DNA of 64,000 nt from Clostridiales bacterium (lineage in GTDB: Bacteria; Bacillota; DSM-16504; Desulfitibacterales; JAICDB01), in the NCBI GenBank assembly GCA_020063565.1, contig JAICDB010000005.1, positions 62,001-126,000 of the forward strand, given 5' to 3'. The notes below the pieces were generated by a model. The model had not been told where the DNA came from and did no database searches. It worked only from the letters and a program-made list of their open reading frames with translations. Both the position numbers and the translations under genes were made by a program. Position 1 is the stretch's first letter; the number at the start of each line of letters is the position of its first letter. Below are positions 8,549 through 17,334 of this stretch, in pieces.

Positions 8549-9587
8549 TTTTGTCCTCCTTTATAACTTGTTTTAAGGTTTGTTCATAAGGTGGGCGTAA
8601 AACTCCCTTATCTGTTATAATTGCAGATATTAAACTATGTGGCGTAACATCAAAGGCAGGATTATAGACTGGGACATCATCAGCAACTACAGGATTTCCG
8701 GAAATGGAACGTACTTCTAGCGGATCTCTCTCTTCAATTATTATTTCTTTTCCTGAATGGAGAGTCATATCGATTGTGGAATAAGGTGCTGCAACGTAAA
8801 AAGGAATCTCATGATAATTAGCTAGAACAGCCAGGGAATATGTCCCAATTTTATTGGCAACATCCCCATTTGCTGCTATCCTGTCTGCTCCAACAACTAC
8901 CGCATCAACTTTTCCCTGCTTCATTAGATAGCCTGCCATATTATCAGTTATTAAAGTTACGTTAATCCCATCATTCATTAACTCAGTAACTGTCAGGCGT
9001 GCGCCCTGTAAAAGGGGTCTTGTTTCACTGGCGTAAACCGCTATCTCTTTACCGCTCTTGTGACAAGCCCGAATTACTCCTAAAGCCGTACCAAAACCGG
9101 CAGTTGCAAGTGCACCCGCATTACAGTGGGTCAATATAGTTGCTCCATCCGGAACAAGCTCCATCCCTAGCTTGCCAATGGCCTTATTAAGCTCAATATC
9201 TTCTTTAAAAATTGCAATCGCTTCTTTTTCCAAGGCAGTTATGATATCCTGCACAGTTTCCCAATTTTTCAAACTCCAAACTGATTTCATTCTATCAAGT
9301 GCCCAAAAAAGATTTACTGCAGTGGGTCTAGTTTTTTGCAAGACGTGAGTTGCTTCATGTAAAAATTTTTGGAAATCTGAAATTTTAGCAAATTGTCTCT
9401 GTTTAGCTGCCAGTACAATTCCAAATGCTGCTGCCGCACCAATAGCAGGTGCTCCACGCACCTGCATTTTCTTAATTGAGCTGGCAACTTCTTCATATAT
9501 CATGCATTCTATATATTCTATCTTAAAAGGAAGTTTTGTTTGATCCAGAACCTTAAGAGAGCTACCGGTCCACTTTAAACTTTCCAT
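8541..9587 (-). CDS. mtnA: S-methyl-5-thioribose-1-phosphate isomerase
   Basis: MtnA isomerises methylthioribose-1-phosphate to methylthioribulose-1-phosphate in methionine salvage, and also 5-deoxyribose-1-phosphate in related salvage routes. The 348-residue protein shows RGAPAIGAAAAFG near residue 50, the catalytic Cys in THCNAGALATAGFGTALG and the catalytic Asp in VVVGADRIAANGDVANKIGT. These separate it from eIF2B regulatory subunits. ATG 9587 follows AGGAGGAGAATTC. It is coupled to mtaD. No mtnP/mtnK or later salvage gene is in the window. Confidence 0.94.
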   Translation of the reverse strand: MESLKWTGSSLKVLDQTKLPFKIEYIECMIYEEVASSIKKMQVRGAPAIGAAAAFGIVLAAKQRQFAKISDFQKFLHEATHVLQKTRPTAVNLFWALDRMKSVWSLKNWETVQDIITALEKEAIAIFKEDIELNKAIGKLGMELVPDGATILTHCNAGALATAGFGTALGVIRACHKSGKEIAVYASETRPLLQGARLTVTELMNDGINVTLITDNMAGYLMKQGKVDAVVVGADRIAANGDVANKIGTYSLAVLANYHEIPFYVAAPYSTIDMTLHSGKEIIIEERDPLEVRSISGNPVVADDVPVYNPAFDVTPHSLISAIITDKGVLRPPYEQTLKQVIKEDKNE

Positions 9588-9610
9588 GAATTCTCCTCCT
9601 AACTTTTATA

Positions 9611-9660
9611 CTTAACGAGGATGTTCGAAAAGTCTGTACTCCTTTTCGAACACTCATTTA
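9611..9660. repeat. Dispersed repeat, copy A (short form, hairpin)
   Basis: TGTTCGAAAAG and CTTTTCGAACA form a perfect 11 bp inverted repeat with a 9-nt spacer. The right core at 640-659 (TCCTTTTCGAACACTCATTT) is identical to copy B at 511-530 past 25000 and differs at one base from copy C. The left core TTCGAAAAGTCTG is also shared. In the minus direction the element begins at the TAA stop of ftsY. Without a T-tract it is not a clean terminator. Confidence 0.85.
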
Positions 9661-10587
9661 AGCTTCATCATCTTCATCAAAGAGAGCTTCCACAAAATTT
9701 TCAGGATTAAATTCTCTTAGATCTTCTATCCTTTCACCTATTCCTATAAATTTCACAGGAATCTCCATTTCTGAACAAATCCCAAATACAACTCCACCCT
9801 TTGCAGTACCATCCAGCTTTGTCAAAACTATTCCTGAAAGATTTACTGTTTCATCAAACAGCTTTGCTTGTGAAATAGCATTTTGCCCGGTTGTCGCATC
9901 TAATACAAGCAGCGTTTCATGGGGAGCATCCGGAATTTCTTTTTGAATAACCCTTTTTACTTTTTGCAATTCTTGCATCAAGTTGACCTTTGTCTGCAGT
10001 CTTCCCGCTGTATCGATAATTACAACATCTGTTCCCCTGGATTTTGCAGCCTGGATTGCATCAAAAGCAACTGCAGCAGGATCCGAGCCTTGCTGGTGTT
10101 TAATGAAACCGGAACCTGAACGATTAGCCCAAACCTCAAGCTGTTCTATGGCAGCAGCTCTGAAAGTATCACCTGCAGCTAAAAGTACTTTTTTTCCTTC
10201 TTCTTTAAATTTAAAGGCAAGTTTACCTATCGTTGTAGTTTTTCCAACACCGTTAACACCTACAACCATTATAACTGCAGGCTGATGTTCATTTAAATTA
10301 AGCCCTTGAGATTTGCCTTCCACGATCTTGGCCAATTCCTCTTTTAGTAACTCTTTAACTTCATCAGCCTTTTTTATTTTTCTTTCCTTGACCTTATCCC
10401 TTAAGCTTTCTACAATTTGTAATGAAGCATTTACGCCAACATCTGCACCTATCAGAATTTCTTCAAGCTCTTCATAAAAATCTTCATCAATTTCTTTATT
10501 AAGGGAAATAAGATCTGTTACTTTATTAATTAATCCACCTTTAGTTTTACTTAAACCCTCTTTTAATCTTTTTAAAAATGTTGCCAT
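9658..10587 (-). CDS. ftsY: SRP receptor FtsY
   Basis: FtsY is the membrane-associated GTPase that docks SRP-ribosome complexes at SecYEG. The 309-residue protein is the minimal NG form without a long acidic A domain: N domain about 1-95, P-loop GVNGVGKTTTIGK at 110-122, then AAGDTFRAAAIEQL, DTAGRLQ and TKLDGTAKGG. Its partner Ffh is 3 kb away on the same strand. Dispersed repeat copy A touches its stop codon. Confidence 0.97.
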   Translation of the reverse strand: MATFLKRLKEGLSKTKGGLINKVTDLISLNKEIDEDFYEELEEILIGADVGVNASLQIVESLRDKVKERKIKKADEVKELLKEELAKIVEGKSQGLNLNEHQPAVIMVVGVNGVGKTTTIGKLAFKFKEEGKKVLLAAGDTFRAAAIEQLEVWANRSGSGFIKHQQGSDPAAVAFDAIQAAKSRGTDVVIIDTAGRLQTKVNLMQELQKVKRVIQKEIPDAPHETLLVLDATTGQNAISQAKLFDETVNLSGIVLTKLDGTAKGGVVFGICSEMEIPVKFIGIGERIEDLREFNPENFVEALFDEDDEA

Positions 10588-10628
10588 AATTCCCCAACTC
10601 CATTCTTACTTGATATAACTTCACAATA

Positions 10629-10660
10629 TTGGAGGTTAAGGTTTAAACCCTAACCTCCAA
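10629..10660 (-). other. Intergenic hairpin upstream of ftsY
   Basis: TTGGAGGTTAAGG and CCCTAACCTCCAA form a long, nearly perfect stem around TTTAAA between the JAB-like gene and ftsY. The T-tract is weak in both directions. It may be a poor terminator, an RNA-processing site or a protein-binding palindrome. Confidence 0.5.
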
Positions 10661-10677
10661 ACATTTTATCACGGTAA

Positions 10678-11814
10678 TTAATTTATCTCAATGGGCTTAC
10701 ATAATGAGGTATACTCCTGGGCAATTCCAAACTTGCGATTACGAACTTGAGATTCTTCCTCCTGTGTTTCGACCTTAAAAAATTCCAAGTTTAAGGATTC
10801 ATCTTCTTCAGCCAGTTGATGTAGTTTTTCGGTATTTTCTACCACGGTTGCTCCTTTAATGTTCCCTTCTTTATCATGTCCAATTGCTACAATTGGACGC
10901 CCCCATGTCCCTGGCCCTGCATTGGCATCCCCAATATGCATTACACCGGTACCTCCCGGATGAGTATGGACTATTACTGCATCTTCAGGTACATCACTGC
11001 GGTAAATTTCCCGTAATGATTTTCCAGAGACATCCACAAGACTTGAAGCAAGAAGCCTGGATGGAACATAGCCCATACCTCCTTCAACTGTTTTTCCTTC
11101 AGGAAATATCTTACCATCCTTTAGCCTTCCTAAAGCAGCTACTTCCCTACCCTGTCCCACTTCAATGGAGTGTTTAACAAGATTTTCAGCCATTTCTTTG
11201 TCTATTGAATTTACCTGGACACGAGGTACGTTCCAAGTACTTTCAGGATTTTGCCGGTAATAAGGAGGATTTTCAGGCAAGTCAACTATCTGTAATTCTC
11301 GTGAAACATCTAATAATTGTAATACCAGCTCATTATTCTTACGTAAAACCTCTTTTTCCTCCTCCATTGTTTTAGAGGCAAGGGTATTTATATCCATTTT
11401 TTCAGATTCAGTTAACCAATCGAAGTATTCATCCTCTGGGTAGACAACCCCTACGCCTGCTAAGCCTTCGTTTTTTACTCCAATACTAATTATAGGCAGG
11501 TTAAAGAAGTCAACTCCGGACAAATTGGTAATCAACCCGGTCTTACCTGGTCGTGTGCTAATAAAGACAGCATTATCAGGCAGGCTTTCTAACCCCTCAA
11601 TCATACTTTTGTTATCCATAGATGTAATTTTATCAAGAAGTATCCTTAACGGAATTCCACTTAATCCACCATCTATCAATTCTGTCGTAGTAGAAACATA
11701 GCCTTCATTGTCTACAAAACCAAAACAGCCAACATTACGTCCCTGACTTAATTCTAAAGTTCTTTTAACCAAATTATCAACAATATACTTCGCTATACCT
11801 TTAATTTCTTGCAA
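10678..11814 (-). CDS. Uncharacterised protein with two JAB/JAMM-like repeats
   Basis: I do not recognise a named function. The 378-residue soluble protein is an internal duplication. Repeat 1 (about residues 8-125) and repeat 2 (about 208-325) align through LSQGRNVG/VGQGREVA, GGLSGIPLRILL/GGMGYVPSRLLA, LPDNAVFIST/VPEDAVIVHT and LPIISIG/RPIVAIG. Repeat 2 has HTHPGGTG with H283, H285 and a following D296, like the HxHPx(n)D metal site of JAB/JAMM isopeptidases, although the usual Ser three before the Asp is His. Repeat 1 has STRPGKTG in the same place and has lost both histidines. A coiled linker (about 150-175) joins them. No signal peptide is seen. The start is TTG with AGGGAGGAAATAAG upstream. 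It lies between smc and ftsY. Similar proteins are sometimes annotated as peptidase S7, which these motifs do not support. Confidence 0.6.
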   Translation of the reverse strand: MQEIKGIAKYIVDNLVKRTLELSQGRNVGCFGFVDNEGYVSTTTELIDGGLSGIPLRILLDKITSMDNKSMIEGLESLPDNAVFISTRPGKTGLITNLSGVDFFNLPIISIGVKNEGLAGVGVVYPEDEYFDWLTESEKMDINTLASKTMEEEKEVLRKNNELVLQLLDVSRELQIVDLPENPPYYRQNPESTWNVPRVQVNSIDKEMAENLVKHSIEVGQGREVAALGRLKDGKIFPEGKTVEGGMGYVPSRLLASSLVDVSGKSLREIYRSDVPEDAVIVHTHPGGTGVMHIGDANAGPGTWGRPIVAIGHDKEGNIKGATVVENTEKLHQLAEEDESLNLEFFKVETQEEESQVRNRKFGIAQEYTSLCKPIEIN

Positions 11815-11869
11815 CTTATTTCCTCCCTGAAGACCAAATTTTTTTTAGTTTATCCGAGAGGAAATATCA

Positions 11870-14800
11870 CTATGCACTGCCTGCAATATTAACTTCATCC
11901 AATTTTACTGAAATCAATTTTGAAACTCCGGGTTCTTCCATTGTCACTCCATAAAGAATATCTGCCAGTTCCATGGTGGGCTGACGGTGGGTAATCACTA
12001 AAAATTGCGTCTGCTGGCTGAAATTATGCAAAAACTCAGCAAAACGCCTTACATTTGCTTCGTCTAAGGAAGCTTCAATTTCGTCAAGTATACAAAAAGG
12101 ACTCGGCTTAACCTTTAAAAAAGCAAATAGGAGTGCTATTGCTGTTAGTGCCCTTTCCCCACCTGAAAGCAACGATAAATTCTGAAGTTTTTTACCAGGT
12201 GGTTGAGCCTGAATATTAATTCCAGTTTCTAAAGGGTTACTTTCATCACTATAACTTAAATGCGCTGAACCACCGTTAAAAAGAAAGCGGAATATCTCAC
12301 TAAAATATTTATTTACCTTTGAAAAAGTTTCTTGAAAACATTCAACCATTATGCTGTCAACCTGAGAAATTACTTGTTTTAATTCATCACTTGCCTTTAA
12401 TAAATCAGCTCTTTGTTTACTAAGGAAAGAATAACGTTTTTTTATTTTTTTGTACTGTTCTATCGCCCCAACATTAACTTCTCCTAGAGAAGCAATTTCT
12501 CTTTTCAACCTTGAAATATCTCTTTTTACTTTATTAATATCATCAGGTAATTGATAATTGTTTATTTCTTCAAGAGAAACCTCAAACTGTTCAGTTAAAT
12601 TTGAAACTACACCATTAATCCCGGATTCTAAGCGCGTTTTTTCAACTTCATTTTTATGAATTTCATATTTTAGTAATTGTAGTTTTTTAGATACATTATC
12701 CAAAATATTACTTAAAGTATTTTCCTGGGCTTGCAGTTTGTTATTTAATTTAACTAATTTAGCTAAAAGTGAATCTTTATTTTTCTTTCTGGCATCTAGT
12801 TCAGAGAGTTGTTTTTGTAATTCATTTGCTTTTTGTAATGCAGAATGCTTTTTTTGTATAACATTCTCAATCTGTTTTTCTGTATTACTTTTATTTGCCT
12901 TTAAATCTTCAATTCTGCCCTGTAAATCTTCAATAAAGTTTTGTAAACCTGCTTCTTGTTCCAGAAGAGTACCCATTTCAATCTTAACCTGTGAGATAGT
13001 GCTACTTAGCTTTTCTTTTTGTAGTCCGTATTCCTTGTTTTGCAATCTAAGCTTATCTAAAAGTTCCTGAGAAGACTGTTGAAGCTGTTGTTTTTCCTGT
13101 AATTTATCACTAATTTCATTTTGCTTTTCTTCAATCTCTTTAATTTCCTGGGACATCTGTTGTTGTTCAATTTTTAAAACTTCCAGTTCTCTTTCAAGCT
13201 CTTTTTTCTTATTAAACTCCGATTCTACTTCCTGTTTAATCTCAACTATTTTATATTTTATCTCCTCTTTCTTATTTAAGAGATTTTTTTCTTTGCAATT
13301 GAGATTTACTACTTGTTGTTCCAGTTGAGAAATTTTATTACATGTAGCACTGTACTTTTCTTTTGCTTCTTCTTCCTGTTTCTTTAAATTTTGTAACTGC
13401 CTGCTTCTTCCCAAAAGACCCGATTTATTTTGTTTTGTACCTCCACCGGAAATAGATCCTCCAGGATGAAAAATCTCACCCTCAAGGGTAACTATTTTAA
13501 AATTAAAACTTGTGCCTCTAGCAACTTGAAGACCCTTGTCCACATCCTCCGTGACAATTACTCTCCCTAGCAAGTAAATTACTACAGGCTCAAATATTTT
13601 ATCGTAAGTCACCAGGTCAGAAGCCATTCCCACTACCCCGTCAAATCTTGAGAAGTACTCCTTATTTTTTAAGGTTTTAAATTGCAAGCTATTAAGAGGT
13701 AAAAAAGTAGCCCTGCCGCCTGATATCATTTTTAAATAGGATATTGCTTTTTTAGCATCCTCATCAGTGGAGGTAACTAAGTTTTGTAAAGAACCTCCCA
13801 GGGCTGTTTCAATTGCAACTTCATATTGTTCCGGTACACCTAAGATTTCTGCAACTACTCCCAACACTCCTGAACAGGCTGGATGTCCATTTTTTTTAGC
13901 TGTTAAAATGGACTTCACTCCTTTATAATATCCCTCCATACTGCTGTGCATCTCTTTAATTACCCTGTAGCGGGAACGAATCTTATATAAGTTTTCACTG
14001 TATTTTTCTTTTTCCTTTAGTGCTTTAGATATCTCATTGTGAACTTGTTCCTTTTCTTTCTGAATGGAGTTAACTTGACTATTTATCTCCCTTAAAGCAT
14101 TTTCCAAATCCTGCCTGTATTTTAGTTTTTCCTCTATTTGGCTTTTCAGTGTCTTAAGATATGCTAACCTGTTTTCCTGTATTTCACCATTTTTATAATA
14201 TTGTTTTTCAACTATATTTTTTCTTTGTGAATAATTGGCCAAATCGGTTTTAAGGCTTGATAAATTATTAAGTTCTTCAATTTGGGAACTGTTAATCCTA
14301 TTTAATTCTTCTTCACTTTCATGCATCTTACGTTCCAGCTCTTCAAACTCTAAGTTCAACATTTTCAAGTTATCTCTAACTTTTGCTATTTTTAGCTGGC
14401 ACTGGTGCAACTTACCCTGCTTTTCTTGTAATTGTGTTTCTAAATTGTGCAGCTCTTTTTCTTTATTTTGCAAGTCGTTTTGAAAGGACTCAAGCTGGGT
14501 CTCCAGACCTCGAACTTGCTCCTGTGTAACTAACTTTTCGCTGGTAGCGCTGTGTTTTTCTTCCTCCAAATTCTGGATCAGTTTTGAAATGGAAGAAATT
14601 CTTTCCTGGTTCTTTATTTTGGTTAATTTAAGTCTTTCATAAAAAGACTTAAAAATGTTTTCTTGTACTTGTTCAACAGAAAAATTCATTTCTAGTTTCT
14701 TGAGTGTTAAATTTACATTTTCCAAATCCTTCTTTGCTTCTGTAATAAATTTAAGTTGAACACCTATTTCTTTGGAAGTTAATTCCCTTTTCTTATCTAA

Positions 14801-15445
14801 ATAGATTTCTGCTTTTTTCGCTTCATCACTAAGTGGCTTAAGTTGATCTTCAAGTTCAGTTAAAATATCATTAATTCTCGTTAAATTATCCTTTGTATTC
14901 TCTAATTTTTTTAAAGCTTCTTTTTTTCTATAGCGATATTTCGTTATTCCGGCAACTTCTTCAAAAAGAGGCCTTCTTTCCTCCGGAGTTGATCCAACTA
15001 TCCAATCAACTTTACCCTGTCCTATGATTGCAAAAGCTTCCTTACCTACTCCGGTATCCATAAAAAGTTCATGTACATCTTTAAGACGACTTGGAACTTT
15101 ATTAATTAAATACTGACTTTCACCTGAACGAAAAACGCGTCTGGTGACAGTAATTTCGCTATAATCTAAGGGAAACATCTTTCCTGAGTTATCTAAAGTA
15201 ATACTAACCTCTGCCCTGCCCACAGGTTTTCTATTTTTACTACCGGCAAAAATAACATCTTCCATTTTTGATCCACGTAAACTCTTGACACTTTGTTCCC
15301 CAAGTACCCACCGCATGGCATCGGCTATATTACTTTTTCCGCTTCCATTGGGACCAACTATGCAAGTAATTCCGGGTCCTAAGTTAATATTTGTTTTATC
15401 TACAAATGATTTAAATCCATTGATCTGGAGTCTCTGCAAGTACAT
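11870..15445 (-). CDS. smc: Chromosome segregation ATPase SMC
   Basis: SMC dimers with ScpA/ScpB condense and segregate the chromosome. The 1191-residue protein has the full layout: Walker A GPNGSGKSNI at 31-40, a first coiled coil (about 170-500), the hinge (about 510-680, including GVVAEILGV and GGRATFLPL), a second coiled coil (about 690-1010), and the C-terminal head with signature LSGGERALTA and Walker B FCILDEIEASLD. Length is normal. GGGAGGGTTGTAG precedes the ATG. It follows the rnc/radical SAM genes after a terminator. The rnc-smc-ftsY order is conserved in Firmicutes. scpA/scpB are not in the window. Confidence 0.98.
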   Translation of the reverse strand: MYLQRLQINGFKSFVDKTNINLGPGITCIVGPNGSGKSNIADAMRWVLGEQSVKSLRGSKMEDVIFAGSKNRKPVGRAEVSITLDNSGKMFPLDYSEITVTRRVFRSGESQYLINKVPSRLKDVHELFMDTGVGKEAFAIIGQGKVDWIVGSTPEERRPLFEEVAGITKYRYRKKEALKKLENTKDNLTRINDILTELEDQLKPLSDEAKKAEIYLDKKRELTSKEIGVQLKFITEAKKDLENVNLTLKKLEMNFSVEQVQENIFKSFYERLKLTKIKNQERISSISKLIQNLEEEKHSATSEKLVTQEQVRGLETQLESFQNDLQNKEKELHNLETQLQEKQGKLHQCQLKIAKVRDNLKMLNLEFEELERKMHESEEELNRINSSQIEELNNLSSLKTDLANYSQRKNIVEKQYYKNGEIQENRLAYLKTLKSQIEEKLKYRQDLENALREINSQVNSIQKEKEQVHNEISKALKEKEKYSENLYKIRSRYRVIKEMHSSMEGYYKGVKSILTAKKNGHPACSGVLGVVAEILGVPEQYEVAIETALGGSLQNLVTSTDEDAKKAISYLKMISGGRATFLPLNSLQFKTLKNKEYFSRFDGVVGMASDLVTYDKIFEPVVIYLLGRVIVTEDVDKGLQVARGTSFNFKIVTLEGEIFHPGGSISGGGTKQNKSGLLGRSRQLQNLKKQEEEAKEKYSATCNKISQLEQQVVNLNCKEKNLLNKKEEIKYKIVEIKQEVESEFNKKKELERELEVLKIEQQQMSQEIKEIEEKQNEISDKLQEKQQLQQSSQELLDKLRLQNKEYGLQKEKLSSTISQVKIEMGTLLEQEAGLQNFIEDLQGRIEDLKANKSNTEKQIENVIQKKHSALQKANELQKQLSELDARKKNKDSLLAKLVKLNNKLQAQENTLSNILDNVSKKLQLLKYEIHKNEVEKTRLESGINGVVSNLTEQFEVSLEEINNYQLPDDINKVKRDISRLKREIASLGEVNVGAIEQYKKIKKRYSFLSKQRADLLKASDELKQVISQVDSIMVECFQETFSKVNKYFSEIFRFLFNGGSAHLSYSDESNPLETGINIQAQPPGKKLQNLSLLSGGERALTAIALLFAFLKVKPSPFCILDEIEASLDEANVRRFAEFLHNFSQQTQFLVITHRQPTMELADILYGVTMEEPGVSKLISVKLDEVNIAGSA

Positions 15446-15540
15446 CTACAACCCTCCCCTGGAAGCACACTTCTTATTGCTTCTTCCATATAATTCTACC
15501 ACAACTAGTCCCCTCAAAGGAGTGAACTTTTTCTAAAAAG

Positions 15541-15566
15541 TAAAAAACTGCTCTGCCAGCAGTTTT
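15541..15566 (-). terminator. Terminator after radical SAM gene
   Basis: Minus-strand ACTGCT-GGCAG-AGCAGT is followed by TTTTTTACTTTTT. It overlaps the stop codon of the radical SAM gene and separates the fab-rnc transcript from smc. Confidence 0.8.
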
Positions 15567-16611
15567 AAAGTTTAGTCTGATATTCTTTTGTAATACCACT
15601 ATTATTTGTAATGACAATTCTATGGAGTAAATTTTTTTCTCCCCTCAAACGAATCTCTCTGGAGTATTTATCATAAATTCTTTCCATATTTATTTTTCTT
15701 TGACCTAGGAAAATTGAAAGCTTCTTATGGGGAACATGTATTTCTATTTTTTCGGAATCCGGATTATGTTTGTAAAAATCATCTAGGCTTTTACACATTT
15801 CTTTGAAAGCTATTTCTCCCTTGACAAGCTCTCCAAATGCTGGATGAAAGGGACCAGCTACAATACAATCAGCACTTAACAATTCTTCCGTTGGTTGTAA
15901 ACCTAACCGGATCACACTTATACCTGCCTCATAAAATTCCTCATACATTTCAGCAGCTAGTTGGATAGCACATTGGAGAGATAATGGTGTAAACTTTCCA
16001 TCCTTATACATTTTTTCCAAAGGAGTTCCCTTAACTACCACAGTAGGGTATATCCTTACAAAATCCGGTTTAATGGCAATCACATCTTGAACTGTAGAAA
16101 AAATTTTTTCCCTGGTATCACCTGGTAAACCTGGCATTAGTTGAATTCCCAGTGTAAATCCCGACTCTTTAATCCTTTTAGAAGCCCAAAAGACAATTTC
16201 ACTATTATGACCTCGACCCGAAAGCTCTAAAACTTTATTATTTAAAGATTGAACACCCAACTCTATAATAGAAACATTATATTCCTTTAAAAAATCTAAA
16301 ATCTCATGGGAAATCGCATCCGGCCGTGTGGAGAGTCTGATTTTTTGAACTTTACCAGATTTTATATAAGATACAGTTTTTTCAAGTAATTCTCTCTGAA
16401 TTTCAATAGGTATTGCCGTAAAACTGCCTCCATAAAATGCTACCTCTATAGGTATTTCCTTGTTTTTAAAACTTCTTAGATATTCCTCTATTGTATTTAC
16501 AACATCGGGTATTCCCCTTTGACCTGATATGGTTCTCTGATCACAAAACACACACTGGTGGGGACAACCCATATGAGGTACAAAGAGAGGGATTACATAC
16601 TTTTTTTTCAT
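15565..16611 (-). CDS. Radical SAM protein (Elp3/YhcC-like)
   Basis: The 348-residue protein carries a 4Fe-4S radical SAM site GCPHQCVFCDQRTISG (Cys-x3-Cys-x2-Cys, near residues 15-24). It is followed by VAFYGGSFTAI and IRLSTRPDAIS, then an ELGVQSLNNKVLELSGRGH segment typical of the Elp3-type radical SAM core. The C-terminal part has no acetyltransferase domain, so this is not full Elp3. Such proteins commonly lie beside rnc in Clostridia. The substrate is unknown, and tRNA modification is a guess from family resemblance. It begins 2 bp after the rnc stop and ends in a terminator. Confidence 0.8.
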   Translation of the reverse strand: MKKKYVIPLFVPHMGCPHQCVFCDQRTISGQRGIPDVVNTIEEYLRSFKNKEIPIEVAFYGGSFTAIPIEIQRELLEKTVSYIKSGKVQKIRLSTRPDAISHEILDFLKEYNVSIIELGVQSLNNKVLELSGRGHNSEIVFWASKRIKESGFTLGIQLMPGLPGDTREKIFSTVQDVIAIKPDFVRIYPTVVVKGTPLEKMYKDGKFTPLSLQCAIQLAAEMYEEFYEAGISVIRLGLQPTEELLSADCIVAGPFHPAFGELVKGEIAFKEMCKSLDDFYKHNPDSEKIEIHVPHKKLSIFLGQRKINMERIYDKYSREIRLRGEKNLLHRIVITNNSGITKEYQTKL

Positions 16612-16613
16612 TA

Positions 16614-17318
16614 CTAATCCTCCGAAAAATTTCCCAGGGCAATTTCAGCAGCTTTTTGCTCGGCTTCCTTTTTATTACTTCCTTTTCCCTTTGCAAGCAA
16701 TTTACCTTTGAAGAATACTCCTGCCTCAAAGGTCTTATTGTGATCAGGTCCTGTTTCAGAAATTATTTTGTAGTTGACGTTATCAGAATACAGTTTTTGT
16801 ATTTTTTCCTGCAGCATTGTTTTAAAATCACTATAAATTCCTTTGCTTGCTTTCAGAATATCATCATGTAATTGAGTTAAGATAAATCGTTTTGCAGTCT
16901 CAAAACCCGCATCCAAATAAAAGGCACCTATAATGGCCTCAAAGGCATCTGCCAGATTGGAAGCTCTATTACGTCCTCCCGTCATTTCTTCCCCTTTTCC
17001 CAGGAGGAGAAATTTACCCAAATCAATTTTTTTTGCGTTTTTAGCAAGTGTTGGTTCACAAACAACAGCAGCACGCATTTTTGTCAGTTCACCTTCAGGT
17101 AAATCAGGATAGCTTTCATAGAGATGCTCTGCCACCACCATACCAAGAACGGCATCACCTAAAAACTCTAACCTTTGATTATTCTCCTGTGCCTGATTGC
17201 GGTTTTCAAACACATATGTAGGATGGGTTAGGGCAATGTTTAAAATGTGGAGAGAACTAAGTTCTACTCCACATTTTGTTACCAAATCCTGTAATTCACT
17301 TTTTCTTGAGTTATGCAT
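16614..17318 (-). CDS. rnc: Ribonuclease III
   Basis: RNase III cleaves double-stranded RNA, including rRNA precursors and scRNA. The protein (234 residues from ATG 17318) has the endonuclease signature QRLEFLGDAVLGMVVAEHLY, the second acidic cluster NLADAFEAIIGAFYLD and a C-terminal dsRNA-binding domain (FKTMLQEKIQKLY through KGKGSNKKEAEQKAAEIAL). ATG 17318 is preferred to an in-frame TTG at 17342 because CAGGTGG sits just upstream and the TTG overlaps the end of fabF. It lies 16 bp after fabF. Confidence 0.96.
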   Translation of the reverse strand: MHNSRKSELQDLVTKCGVELSSLHILNIALTHPTYVFENRNQAQENNQRLEFLGDAVLGMVVAEHLYESYPDLPEGELTKMRAAVVCEPTLAKNAKKIDLGKFLLLGKGEEMTGGRNRASNLADAFEAIIGAFYLDAGFETAKRFILTQLHDDILKASKGIYSDFKTMLQEKIQKLYSDNVNYKIISETGPDHNKTFEAGVFFKGKLLAKGKGSNKKEAEQKAAEIALGNFSED

Positions 17319-17334
17319 AGTTCCACCTGACTTT

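Noticed and set aside
9620..9652. TTCGAA-containing palindrome as a LexA/DinR box
   Set aside because: Clostridial/Bacillus SOS boxes have GAAC-N4-GTTC spacing. Here the order and spacing do not fit, and the neighbouring genes are not SOS genes.
10678..11814. Peptidase S7 (flavivirus protease) assignment for the 378-residue protein
   Set aside because: No trypsin-like His/Asp/Ser arrangement is visible. The HTHPGG motif fits a JAB-like metal site better.
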